A stretch of 26,887 nt of DNA. Origin: DATLYB01 sp964502525 (GTDB lineage Bacteria; Bacteroidota; Bacteroidia; Chitinophagales; CAIOSU01). Under the pieces are notes generated by a model that was not told where the DNA came from, made no database searches, and saw only the letters and a list, made by a program, of their open reading frames with translations. Location: positions 1 through 26,887 of the forward strand of contig CAZCXH010000054.1 in assembly GCA_964502525.1 (NCBI GenBank), written 5' to 3'. This document shows, one piece after another, positions 14,251 through 22,223 of the stretch (position 1 is its first letter; each line of letters begins with the position of its first letter). The position numbers and the translations under genes were made by a program.

Positions 14251-16431
14251 TCAGTATATCGTCAGCCTCTGTATCCCGTTGCCGGCTTCCGAATTCAGGT
14301 GGAGCGTATAAACTCCTTTCGGCAACCCGCTGAGGTCGAGTGATTTTTTGATTGCTGAATTTCCTTCGCTGATAATTTCATTGTAAACCATCTTGCCGCT
14401 CAGATCGAATACGCGTACCGCAACCTGGCTGGAAGTCTTGTTCGTTACTTCGATGTTGAACAAACCTGAACTCGGATTCGGGTAAACTTCAAACTCAAGA
14501 TTGTTTTCAACCGGAGAAATGAACACTCCTGTTACAGTTACGCTTTGGGTTTCCTGATCATTGCCGCAGCTATTGGTTGCGGTCAGGGTGATGGTGTAAG
14601 CGCCATTTGCCGAATAGGTATGCGGAGGAGGAATTTGTCCTGTTGATGCTGCGCTGTTATCACCCCAGTTCCATGAAAAGCTGGTCGCCCCGGTGGAAGA
14701 ATTTGCGGTTACCGTTGCCACGTTTCCGCTTATGCTGGCGGTAAAGGCTGCTGTGGGAGATGAGCCGGCAGTAACCGTTACGCTGCTGGAAGCGGACCCG
14801 TTCTGGTCGGTGGCGGTTACCGTGAATGTTCCAGCGGCAGTGGCGCTGATAGCCGCTGTGGTAGCTCCGGTTGACCATGAATACGCCACCGTGCCCGTTT
14901 CATACTGGCCAACAGCGGTCAGCGTTGTTGGCGACCCCGAACAAATTGTGGTGCTGCCGGTAATTTCCACTCCGAAAGGAGGACAAACAGCACCGCTTGA
15001 AGCAAGGTCGGAAGAGGTGTCGCGTGCCGGACAATTGCTGCCCGCTTCAATTACATTGGACACATAGCGTAAATCCAATCCCAATGATTGACCGGTGAGG
15101 CTTTCCAATTGTTCAATCAGAGAAGTGATTTCACCGCCCTGGCTGAATGTATTCCCAAGAGCAGAAGCAGTCATGGTCATATATATCTTCAGCGGATATT
15201 GCCCAACGATTTCCTTCGTATTGCCGGATACAAGGATACAACCCTTCTCACCGGTGGTATAAACAGGCTTATATGCCTGCCAGGTAAGTCCGCAGGGGAA
15301 GTTGGTTATGCTGTCAATTCTGGCGCTGTCAATAACTACCGGAATGCCAAAAACAGAAAAGGTATCAAAGTTTTGCGTTTGCATCACGAAGGTGTAATCA
15401 ATTCCCCGCTCAACGCAAGGAATATTGTCCGGATCCGGGAAAACGCCAGGTCCGCGGTTAACTGTATCCGGAGTGCAGGGAGAAAGCGTTGAGATGGTTA
15501 CTGATTGCGAGGTGTTGTCTGAACCGCAGCTATTGGTGGCAGTAAGATTCACGGTGTAAGTTCCGGTGCTGGCATAAGCATGTGAAGGATTTGCTGCCGT
15601 GCTGGTGTTGTTCGCACCGCTTCCCGGATCTCCGAAATCCCAGGCATAGGAAGTGGCATCAGTGGAAGTGTTGGTGAATAAGGCATTTTGTCCAAAAACC
15701 GCAGCAGTGAATCCTGCAACGGGAACAGGAGTTTCCGTAACGCCAATGGTAGCGGTTGCAGTGCCGTTCTGGTCAGTAACCGTCACTGAAAAAGTATCGG
15801 CTGATGATGCCGTAATGGCTTGTGTGGTCTCGCCATTGGGCGACCACAGGTATGTTACTGTTCCGGAAGAATTGGAAACATCAGCAGTCAAAGTGGTGGA
15901 ATCGCCTGAACAGAAATCGGTGGCGCCTGAAATAGCAACTGCAAGCCCGGTGCGGCATCCCGCGCCCTGTTCTATCACTTCAAGGTAGTAGGTGATGCCG
16001 AGCGCCCCTAAATCAGTGGGGAATGATTGCTGCCCCAAACCGGGAATAGTCACGATGGCAATTATGCTGACGGTAAGGGGATATTGACCTGCCGTGTCGG
16101 TGGTGGTGCCGGATAAATTCAGGCAGCCTGATTGCCCTCCGATAATGTTACAACCGGACGGATTGCAGGCGTAGGTGATTCCGCTTGGCATTCCGGTGAT
16201 CCCGGTTATTTTGATGGTGTCAATGGTAAGAGTAAAACCTAAAGTATCAAAAGTTGGCGGTGTGACAAACTGAACATTGCCGCTGTAGGCAACCGTCCTT
16301 TCAATACAATCCAGCGAATCTGCCGGAGGATACAGTCCAACCTGAGTTAAAGACGTATCAATGGTGCATTGGGAATAGCCTGCAACGTACAGGGAGATAG
16401 TAGTAAAAAATGATAATAAAATCCGTTTCAT
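14251..16431 (-). CDS. T9SS cargo protein, duplicated N-module/Ig/PKD architecture
   Basis: A 726-residue paralogue of the 11485 gene with the same layout. Signal peptide about 1-20; N-module copy 1 (22-160; DCIERTVAYSG, MPSGITYACNPSGC, GQSGCLNLSGTTTD); Ig-like (165-232; CSGDSTTLTADV); PKD (236-314; YAWDFGDPGSG, SCGSDNTSQSV); N-module copy 2 (319-483; PCVERGIDYTFVMQTQNF, FPCGLTWQ, GEKGCILVSGNTKEIVGQYP, LGLDLRY); Ig-like (487-555; ICSGSPTTLTA); PKD (558-634; FSWNWGDNS); T9SS type A sorting domain (645-726; VYPNPSSGLFNIEV, LPKGVYTLHL). No enzymatic motif is seen. It is likely a surface-exposed modular protein. It is followed by a strong terminator and preceded by a 100-bp gap to the next paralogue, so those two may share a transcript. 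Confidence 0.9.
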   Translation of the reverse strand: MKRILLSFFTTISLYVAGYSQCTIDTSLTQVGLYPPADSLDCIERTVAYSGNVQFVTPPTFDTLGFTLTIDTIKITGITGMPSGITYACNPSGCNIIGGQSGCLNLSGTTTDTAGQYPLTVSIIAIVTIPGLGQQSFPTDLGALGITYYLEVIEQGAGCRTGLAVAISGATDFCSGDSTTLTADVSNSSGTVTYLWSPNGETTQAITASSADTFSVTVTDQNGTATATIGVTETPVPVAGFTAAVFGQNALFTNTSTDATSYAWDFGDPGSGANNTSTAANPSHAYASTGTYTVNLTATNSCGSDNTSQSVTISTLSPCTPDTVNRGPGVFPDPDNIPCVERGIDYTFVMQTQNFDTFSVFGIPVVIDSARIDSITNFPCGLTWQAYKPVYTTGEKGCILVSGNTKEIVGQYPLKIYMTMTASALGNTFSQGGEITSLIEQLESLTGQSLGLDLRYVSNVIEAGSNCPARDTSSDLASSGAVCPPFGVEITGSTTICSGSPTTLTAVGQYETGTVAYSWSTGATTAAISATAAGTFTVTATDQNGSASSSVTVTAGSSPTAAFTASISGNVATVTANSSTGATSFSWNWGDNSAASTGQIPPPHTYSANGAYTITLTATNSCGNDQETQSVTVTGVFISPVENNLEFEVYPNPSSGLFNIEVTNKTSSQVAVRVFDLSGKMVYNEIISEGNSAIKKSLDLSGLPKGVYTLHLNSEAGNGIQRLTIY

Positions 16432-16531
16432 GATTTAGGGTTTTAAAGGTTTCTGAAAATTTCGGGCGCTAATTTATAAAAATTAGATTGAGATTCTAAA
16501 ATTTATTCGCTTAAAAATCCAAATAGGACAT

Positions 16532-18286
16532 TTAGAAAATAATTAATTTCTTCCTCAAGGTTTCGTAATTATTGCTAAAGCTGATAACGTACACTCCTTT
16601 CGATAAACCGCTGAGGTTTAATTCATGAACAGCATAACCGGTCTGAACTACTTCTGAGTAGATGCTTTTTCCGCTTAAATCAAGAACAGTGAGAAGTAAG
16701 TTATTGCCGGTGATATTATTTAGTCTGATTTCAAACTGTCCTTTGGTGGGATTAGGTGAAATGTCAATTGTTCCCTGGGAAACCACATCTACGCCTGTAG
16801 TTGGAGGAACTAAAACATCCGGTTCTGAATCCTCGGTATTTCCGCAAGAGTTAGTGGCAGTAAGCCTTACGTCATAACTTCCCGCTGAAGGGAAAGCATG
16901 TGTTGGATTAGTCGAAGTGGATGTTCCTCCTCCCGGTCCAAACTCCCATAAATAAGATGTAGCGCCAGTGGAGGTGTTGGTGAAAGTAACTGTTAGTCCC
17001 TGCACCGTGTATGTAAATGAAGAGGTCGGCAGTTGATTTACCGTCACCGTTGATGAGGCATTGGCGCTGCCATTTTGGGCGTTAACGGTAACCGAATAAG
17101 TAGTGGTGCTGGTTGGATTCACCGTTTTTGTTTGAGCGCTTCCCCCGCCCGGGCTCCAGGTGTAGGTAGGTGTGCCTGTGGCGTTAGTCACGTTTGCCGT
17201 TAGCGTGGTGGAACTTCCTGCGCAAATAGCTGTATTCCCTGTGATTGTAACCGAAGGTCCGCTTGCCCCGGTGATTGTCACCTGCTGTGTGGCGGTGTCC
17301 GAGCCGCAACTGTTGGTGGCGATGAGCGTGATGGTAAAATTTCCGTTGGAGGAATAAGTGTGGGGCGAAGGATTTTGCGAAAAACTCGTCTGGGTATCGC
17401 CAAAATTCCATGAGTAGGAACTTGCGCCTGCGGTGGTATTATTGATGGTCGCAACAGCACCGCTGGCAGATGCGGTGAATGAAGCGCTTGGCCGCTGATT
17501 AAGGGTGACTGTCGCAGAAGCGGTTGCGCTCCCGTTCTGATCGTTCACTGTAACCGAATAAGTGGTGGTGGTGGATGGGTTTACCGTTTTTGTTTGGGCG
17601 CTTCCACCGCCCGGACTCCAGGTGTAGGTTGGTGCGCCTGTGTTGCCGGTGACATTTGCCGTTAGCGTGGTGGAACTTCCGGAACAAATCGCAGTATTTC
17701 CGGAAATCGAAACGGATAATCCCGCTGTCGTGCATGTGGCACCGCTGGAAGTGAGATTATTCGCGGTGATGGTTCTGTCAATGGGCGGACAGGAGTTGCC
17801 GGGATCAATTACACGGGTGTAGTATCCGATATCTAAACCCAGATTGATCCCAAATTGGCTTTGGAGTTGAGATAACAAGTTGCCAATTTCACCGCCTTGT
17901 TCAATAGTTTGACCAAGCGCTGATAGATTCACTGTCATGTAAATTCCCAGGGGATATTGACCAACGCTGTCATTGGTGGTTCCTGAAACGCGAATGCACC
18001 CGGTTTCACCTCCATTAAATTGCAATTTATTAGCCTGCCAGGTAATGCCGCAAGGGAAGTTTACTAAGCTGTCAATACGCGCCCAGTTCATGGTAGCTAA
18101 ACCTTGAATGGTAGTGAAGTTCACCAATTGCATTGTAATATCATAAGGCACGCCTCTTTCAATGCAAGTCACATTGTCAGGAGTTGGAGTTACACCGGGA
18201 GTTCCGCCACCGGTTGGGGTGCATTGGGAATGAACATTCAACGACAGGAACAAGCAGGCGGCACAAATCAATAGAAGTTTTTTCAT
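16532..18286 (-). CDS. T9SS cargo protein, single N-module with two Ig/PKD cassettes
   Basis: A 584-residue paralogue. Signal peptide about 1-20 (MKKLLLICAACLFLSLNVHS); one N-module (22-185; CIERGVPYDITMQLVNF, FPCGITWQANK, GGETGCIRVSGTTNDSVGQY, LGLDIGYYTRVIDPGNSCP); Ig-like 1 (190-262); PKD 1 (265-340; YSWNFGDTQT); Ig-like 2 (345-415); PKD 2 (418-495; YLWEFGPGGG); T9SS type A sorting domain (505-584; DISPNPTKGQFEI, LSKGVYVISF). The two Ig-like domains are a recent duplication: 17193-17218 and 17655-17680 are identical over 26 bases and the surrounding cassette is very similar. The function is unknown; surface adhesion or matrix is inference. Confidence 0.9.
   Translation of the reverse strand: MKKLLLICAACLFLSLNVHSQCTPTGGGTPGVTPTPDNVTCIERGVPYDITMQLVNFTTIQGLATMNWARIDSLVNFPCGITWQANKLQFNGGETGCIRVSGTTNDSVGQYPLGIYMTVNLSALGQTIEQGGEIGNLLSQLQSQFGINLGLDIGYYTRVIDPGNSCPPIDRTITANNLTSSGATCTTAGLSVSISGNTAICSGSSTTLTANVTGNTGAPTYTWSPGGGSAQTKTVNPSTTTTYSVTVNDQNGSATASATVTLNQRPSASFTASASGAVATINNTTAGASSYSWNFGDTQTSFSQNPSPHTYSSNGNFTITLIATNSCGSDTATQQVTITGASGPSVTITGNTAICAGSSTTLTANVTNATGTPTYTWSPGGGSAQTKTVNPTSTTTYSVTVNAQNGSANASSTVTVNQLPTSSFTYTVQGLTVTFTNTSTGATSYLWEFGPGGGTSTSTNPTHAFPSAGSYDVRLTATNSCGNTEDSEPDVLVPPTTGVDVVSQGTIDISPNPTKGQFEIRLNNITGNNLLLTVLDLSGKSIYSEVVQTGYAVHELNLSGLSKGVYVISFSNNYETLRKKLIIF
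17121..17690. repeat. Internal duplication of an Ig-like cassette
   Basis: Two stretches, about 17121-17240 and 17581-17700, encode near-identical Ig-like halves (TYTWSPGGGSAQTKTVNP and (A/T)ICxGSSTTLTANVT). They include a 26-base exact match at 17193-17218 and 17655-17680. Divergence is low enough to suggest a recent duplication or gene conversion. Confidence 0.8.
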
Positions 18287-18388
18287 GACTGTTTTGTATT
18301 TGGTTTTTGAAAATCGGGGGTGAATTTAAAATAAATTACTGGAGATTCGGAAATTAATTTGCAAGGAAATTGTCAAATTCACTTCTCG

Positions 18389-18450
18389 CCCCGGAAGCGG
18401 GGGATGTTCATTTCATTCATGGTTCAACCATTTTCCACCCCGGGCTTCGG
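18389..18450. repeat. Nested palindrome in the T9SS spacer
   Basis: CCCCG/CGGGG (18389-18402) and the later CCCCGGGCTTCGG (about 18439-18450) form an outer imperfect pairing around ATGGTT-C-AACCAT (18419-18431). A further hairpin GGCTTC/GAAGCC follows (18443-18464). The spacer 18287-18547 holds no gene. Confidence 0.5.
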
Positions 18451-18547
18451 CACCTTGTGAAGCCTGTGAGTCGTTTACATTGTCTTTTTCATGCCGGAAA
18501 AGTTTTGATCCGACAACTTTGATATTGGCCGGGTTCAGATATCCGGC

Positions 18548-20215
18548 TTAATAAATCACCAGCTTCTTATTCACCGATATTTTTTTCGACTTGAAATTCA
18601 AAACATAAATACCCTTTGGAAATTCCCGCGCATCTATTGTCCTGACTGTGTTTCCGTCAGCAGAGAATGTTTGCGTCAGCAGATTTTTGCCGCTCAAATC
18701 GAAAATTTTCAAAAAGAAATCCCCCTGCCCCTTGTTACCTATAGCCACTTCGAAAACGCCTGAAGAGGGATTGGGATAAATTTCCAAACTGTTCGAAAAG
18801 TCAACTGCTTCAACTCCTGTCGCACATCCGGAGATGGGGGTAAATACGCATCCGGTGGCTGCATCGCAGGCATCGGCCGTGCAGGTATCGCCATCATTGC
18901 AAACAACAGCGGTGTTTTCGCATTGCCCATTCGCACAGGAATCGGCAGTGCATAAATCGCTGTCATCGCACTGCAGCGTATCGCATGGATCATTGCAGTT
19001 GGGAATGGGCGTAAACACGCATTGACCGCCCGTGCAGGCATCCGTAGTGCAGATGTCTCCGTCATCGCATACGACAGGGTTATTGGTGCACCCGGTGAGC
19101 GCATCGCAGTCATCTATGGTGCAGGCATCTCCATCATTGCACGTAATCGGAGTTGTGGTACAGCCAGTCAGCGGATCGCATCCATCAGCGGTACAGGCAT
19201 CTCCGTCATTGCAGGTAACCGGAGTTGTTGTGCAGCCCGTCAGCGGATCGCAGCCGTCAGACATGCAGGCATCACCGTCATTGCAAACGATTGGTGCCGT
19301 GGTGCATCCGGTTGACGGGTTGCAGGCATCGGTCGTGCAGGCATCTCCGTCATCACAAGTTATCGGGGTATGGACGCAGCCCGAACCCGGCACACAGTTA
19401 TCAGTGGTGCAGGCATTGGAGTCATCGCAGCCGCTTACAGTTACGGTCACCGAAGCATTGTCGCTCCCGTTTTGGTCGGTAACCGTTACGGCATAGGCAG
19501 TCGTGGAAGTTGGGCTGACTGTGATGGAGGAAGAAGCAGCGCCTGTGCTCCAGGAGTAAGTCACCGTTCCGGTAGAGTTGGTGACGTTGGCAGTGAGGGT
19601 GGTTGAATTTCCCGCGCAGATCGAGAGGTTTCCTGAAATAGTAACGCCCATGGCAGGACAGGTCGCACCGCTCGAAGCGCTGTTAGGCAGGCTTCCGATT
19701 GCCGGGCAGGCCGTTCCGGGGTTAACCACTCTTGAATAATAGGCGGTATTGATTCCGGTGCCGGGACATCCCGCGCTTTGAAGCTGCTGTTCCAAATCAG
19801 CGAGGCTGCCGCTCACCGTATAAGAGGAACCGAAAATATCCAATTCCACGCTCATATAAACTTCCAGCGGATATTGCCCGACCAGGTCGGTGGATGTTCC
19901 GGATATTTGAATGCAGCCGGTTTGCCCTGCCGCATAGGATGTCCTGTCGGCCTGCCAGCTTAAGCCGCAAGGCAAATTCGCCAGGTTGTCAATCGTTGAT
20001 GAAACAACATCTGCCGTAAAGCCTCCGCAACTGAAACTGGTGAAGTTTTCAAAATAAAGAGTGAGATTAAACGGGACTCCTCTATCAATGCAAGGCAAGT
20101 TTGAAGGAGCGGGAAGCAATCCCGGGTTGCCGCTGGGGAGATTCGGGGTGCACTGAGGATACAAAGCGGCATGAATTAATAAACAGGCGACCAGGGTTGC
20201 AAGGATTTTTTTCAT
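18548..20215 (-). CDS. T9SS cargo protein with eight Cys-rich CTDC-type repeats
   Basis: A 555-residue paralogue and the first of the four in transcription order. Signal peptide about 1-20; N-module (22-186; PCIDRGVPFNLTLYFENF, LPCGLSWQAD, GQTGCIQISGTSTDLVGQYP, AYYSRVVNPGTACP); one Ig-like domain (189-261; LSICAGNSTTLTANV); then, in place of PKD domains, eight Cys-rich repeats (263-464) with the pattern C(N/D)DGDxCTxDxCxxxTGC, mostly 24 residues apart; and a T9SS type A sorting domain (477-555; IYPNPSSGVFEVAI, FPKGIYVLNF). The repeats resemble the Dicty_CTDC family of Dictyostelium extracellular-matrix proteins, also found in bacterial secreted proteins. The Asp/Asn-rich loops could bind calcium, which is inference. 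The protein is likely a rigid, disulfide-stabilised surface stalk. Confidence 0.88.
   Translation of the reverse strand: MKKILATLVACLLIHAALYPQCTPNLPSGNPGLLPAPSNLPCIDRGVPFNLTLYFENFTSFSCGGFTADVVSSTIDNLANLPCGLSWQADRTSYAAGQTGCIQISGTSTDLVGQYPLEVYMSVELDIFGSSYTVSGSLADLEQQLQSAGCPGTGINTAYYSRVVNPGTACPAIGSLPNSASSGATCPAMGVTISGNLSICAGNSTTLTANVTNSTGTVTYSWSTGAASSSITVSPTSTTAYAVTVTDQNGSDNASVTVTVSGCDDSNACTTDNCVPGSGCVHTPITCDDGDACTTDACNPSTGCTTAPIVCNDGDACMSDGCDPLTGCTTTPVTCNDGDACTADGCDPLTGCTTTPITCNDGDACTIDDCDALTGCTNNPVVCDDGDICTTDACTGGQCVFTPIPNCNDPCDTLQCDDSDLCTADSCANGQCENTAVVCNDGDTCTADACDAATGCVFTPISGCATGVEAVDFSNSLEIYPNPSSGVFEVAIGNKGQGDFFLKIFDLSGKNLLTQTFSADGNTVRTIDAREFPKGIYVLNFKSKKISVNKKLVIY
18824..19429 (-). repeat. 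Eight tandem ~72-bp repeats encoding CTDC motifs
   Basis: Coding repeats of about 72 bp (24 codons), eight units, the sixth with a longer linker (NCNDPCDTLQ). Units 3 and 4 are nearly the same at DNA level, so unit number may vary between strains. Confidence 0.88.
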
Positions 20216-20278
20216 GGAAAAAATTTATTGGGATTAAGGAATTAAGAATCTCAAGATAAAATTTATTTGTTGCGTAAA

Positions 20279-20309
20279 GGGCGTGGGTTGTAAAATTACA
20301 GCCCGCCCA
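20279..20309 (-). terminator. Possible hairpin terminator at the end of fumC
   Basis: Imperfect arms GGGCGGGCTGTAA and TTACAACCCACGCCC pair across the fumC stop codon. Only three T follow, so termination here is uncertain. Confidence 0.3.
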
Positions 20310-21690
20310 CCATTTTCTCCGGCACCACCCATTCATCAAATTGCTTCTCGGTTAGCAACCCGAGTTCAACTGCTGCCTGCTTCAACGTCTTGTCTTCCGC
20401 ATGGGCTTTCTTGGCAATCTTCGCTGCGTTGTCGTAGCCGATTTTTGTGTTCAACGCGGTTACCAGCATCAGCGAATTTTCCAGATGGCGCTTGATAAAA
20501 GAGTAATTCGGCTCGATTCCGGTTGCACAGTGAGCGTTGAAAGATTTTGCCGCATCGCCAAGCAGCCGGGCAGATTGAAGCAGGTTGTAAATAATGACAG
20601 GCTTGAAAACGTTGAGTTCAAAATGCCCATTCAGCCCGCCCACCGCAATCGCAGCATCATTGCCAATCACCTGCGCGCACACCATCGTCATGGCTTCGCA
20701 CTGTGTGGGATTCACTTTCCCCGGCATAATTGAAGATCCGGGTTCGTTGGATGGAATAATGATTTCACCAATGCCGCTTCTCGGTCCCGATGAAAGGATG
20801 CGGATGTCATTGGCGATTTTAAACAAACTCACCGCCAGCGTTTTTAACGCGCCCGAAGTTTCCACGCAGGCATCATGCGAAGCAAGCGACTCAAATTTAT
20901 TTTCTGCCGTAATAAAAGGAAGTCCTGATTCTCTGGCGATTTCTTTTGCAACGAGTTCCGCATAACCTTTTGGCGTGTTGATTCCTGTTCCCACCGCGGT
21001 TCCGCCCAAAGCCAGTTCAGAAAGATGTTTCAGGGTGTTCTTCAACGCTCTCAGCCCATGGTCGAGTTGAGAAACGTAGCCCGAAAATTCCTGTCCGAGC
21101 GTGAGCGGGGTGGCATCCATGAAATGCGTTCTGCCAATCTTCACCACTTTCATATACGCCTTTGATTTTTTCTCCAGCGTCTTTTTCAGCAGCTCGATAT
21201 TCGGAATCGTGTTTTCTACGAGCAGCTTGTAAGCCGCAATGTGCATCGCAGTGGGAAACGTGTCGTTTGATGACTGCGACTTGTTCACGTCATCATTCGG
21301 ATGCAGGATTTTCTTCTCGTCCGTCAGCTTGCCGCCACTGAGCACGTGCGCTCGGTTAGCAATCACCTCGTTCACGTTCATGTTGCTTTGCGTGCCAGAA
21401 CCCGTTTGCCAAATCACGAGCGGAAACTGGTCGTCTAATTTTCCTGCGGAAATCTCATCGCACACTTTGCCAATCCAATCCGATTTCTTTTTATCCAGCA
21501 CACCGCATTTTACATTAGTAATTGCTGCGGATTTTTTCAGCACGGCAAATGCGCGGATAACTTCAATGGGCATGCTGCCTTCCTCACCGATTTTGAAATT
21601 ATTTCTCGAACGTTCCGTCTGCGCTCCCCAGTATTTGTCAGCAGGAACATCAACATAGCCGATGGAGTCTTTTTCTTTTCTGGTTTTCAT
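20296..21690 (-). CDS. fumC: Class II fumarate hydratase
   Basis: A 464-residue cytoplasmic TCA-cycle enzyme interconverting fumarate and malate without an iron-sulfur cluster. The superfamily signature GSSIMPGKVNP is at residues 318-328. Substrate-site elements are SGTQSNMNVNEVIANRA (98-114), KSQSSNDTFPTAMHIAA (137-153) and GRTHFMDATPLTLGQE (186-201, with the catalytic His189). Length fits the family (about 460-467). The start at 21690 (MKTRKEKDSIGYVDVPADKYWG) is chosen over an upstream ATG at 21726, because FumC begins about ten residues before the GYVDVPADKYWGAQT block. It is transcribed toward the T9SS array but separated from it by 80 bp. Confidence 0.97.
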   Translation of the reverse strand: MKTRKEKDSIGYVDVPADKYWGAQTERSRNNFKIGEEGSMPIEVIRAFAVLKKSAAITNVKCGVLDKKKSDWIGKVCDEISAGKLDDQFPLVIWQTGSGTQSNMNVNEVIANRAHVLSGGKLTDEKKILHPNDDVNKSQSSNDTFPTAMHIAAYKLLVENTIPNIELLKKTLEKKSKAYMKVVKIGRTHFMDATPLTLGQEFSGYVSQLDHGLRALKNTLKHLSELALGGTAVGTGINTPKGYAELVAKEIARESGLPFITAENKFESLASHDACVETSGALKTLAVSLFKIANDIRILSSGPRSGIGEIIIPSNEPGSSIMPGKVNPTQCEAMTMVCAQVIGNDAAIAVGGLNGHFELNVFKPVIIYNLLQSARLLGDAAKSFNAHCATGIEPNYSFIKRHLENSLMLVTALNTKIGYDNAAKIAKKAHAEDKTLKQAAVELGLLTEKQFDEWVVPEKMVGGL

Positions 21691-21723
21691 GGGATGGTAT
21701 TGAGTGGTGAGATTTTCCGGGCG

Positions 21724-21731
21724 CAAATATA
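21724..21731 (-). promoter_or_regulatory. -7 box (TATATTTG) for fumC
   Basis: An exact TAnnTTTG match 33 bp upstream of the fumC ATG at 21690. It lies at the edge of the longer alternative fumC frame, supporting the shorter start. Confidence 0.5.
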
Positions 21732-21765
21732 GGAAGGGAGGGCCCTATAGATTCTCGAAGAATTA

Positions 21766-22089
21766 TCAAGACTGACTTTGCTCATATATCTGAATGCCAA
21801 TCAAAATGACCATCACAATCAGAATTACATTTCCTAATTGCTGAAAAATATACCCCGCAAGCAGTATCTTCTTTATTCCTTTGCTCACCTCATTGCTATT
21901 AGTGAATTCTTTTATCGCCCACCAATCCCGTAGAGTACTTTCATTTTTTCTCGCCAGATAATAGCGATGTAAGGAAGTGGCAGTCCAATTTCTTTGCAGA
22001 CTTTCTGTTTCATAATTACGGTAACCCAAGTTTAAAAGCAACGCACCAAATAAATAACAAAATAGTACGGACAATAAAACCCAAATCAT
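21766..22089 (-). CDS. Hypothetical two-helix membrane protein
   Basis: A 107-residue protein I do not recognise. It has an N-terminal helix (about 1-20, MIWVLLSVLFCYLFGALLLN), a polar, aromatic middle (RNYETESLQRNW, LHRYYLARKNESTLRDWWAI) and a second helix near the C-terminus (about 82-100, NVILIVMVILIGIQIY). The pattern of two helices around a charged loop, an ATG start and a plausible amino-acid composition argue for a real gene. It is upstream of fumC on the same strand with ~75 bp between. No function can be given. Confidence 0.55.
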   Translation of the reverse strand: MIWVLLSVLFCYLFGALLLNLGYRNYETESLQRNWTATSLHRYYLARKNESTLRDWWAIKEFTNSNEVSKGIKKILLAGYIFQQLGNVILIVMVILIGIQIYEQSQS

Positions 22090-22144
22090 CTCTCAAATCT
22101 CACAAAATTGTCCTGCTTTTCACAATCACTAATTTTAGAAAAAT

Positions 22145-22169
22145 TTGAGGAGCCAATTTGGCGCCTCAA
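22145..22169. repeat. Inverted repeat upstream of hicBA
   Basis: TTGAGGaGCC (22145-22154) pairs with GGCgCCTCAA (22160-22169), nine of ten positions, around AATTT. It ends 54 bp before the hicB ATG. It could be an operator for HicB autoregulation, or a bidirectional hairpin ending upstream transcription. Confidence 0.45.
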
Positions 22170-22211
22170 GGTTGGGAAATGTGCGGAGCGGCTCCTTACC
22201 TCTTCAAAAAC

Positions 22212-22219
22212 TATCTTTA
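22212..22219 (+). promoter_or_regulatory. Candidate -7 box (TATCTTTA) for hicBA
   Basis: One mismatch from TAnnTTTG, 4 bp upstream of the ATG at 22224. It supports that start against a longer TTG-initiated frame from 22158. Confidence 0.4.
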
Positions 22220-22223
22220 CAAG

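Noticed and set aside
18527..18548. GCCGG/CCGGC hairpin right after the stop of the CTDC-repeat gene
   Set aside because: A 5-bp stem with a 10-nt loop and no T run is too weak to call a terminator.
18824..19429. Regular ~72-bp repeats that could suggest a CRISPR array or satellite
   Set aside because: The periodicity is coding (24-residue Cys-rich units in frame within a T9SS protein), the units vary at third positions, and there are no unique spacers or cas genes.
19032..19496. Long plus-strand open frame opposite the Cys-rich repeats
   Set aside because: It is an antisense shadow of a repetitive GC-rich coding sequence; the protein is a low-complexity Ser/Gln/Val repeat without a start context.
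22158..22223. 22-residue extension of HicB from a TTG
   Set aside because: It overlaps the inverted repeat and a -7 box; MKVNKLSFTAVF is the expected HicB start.
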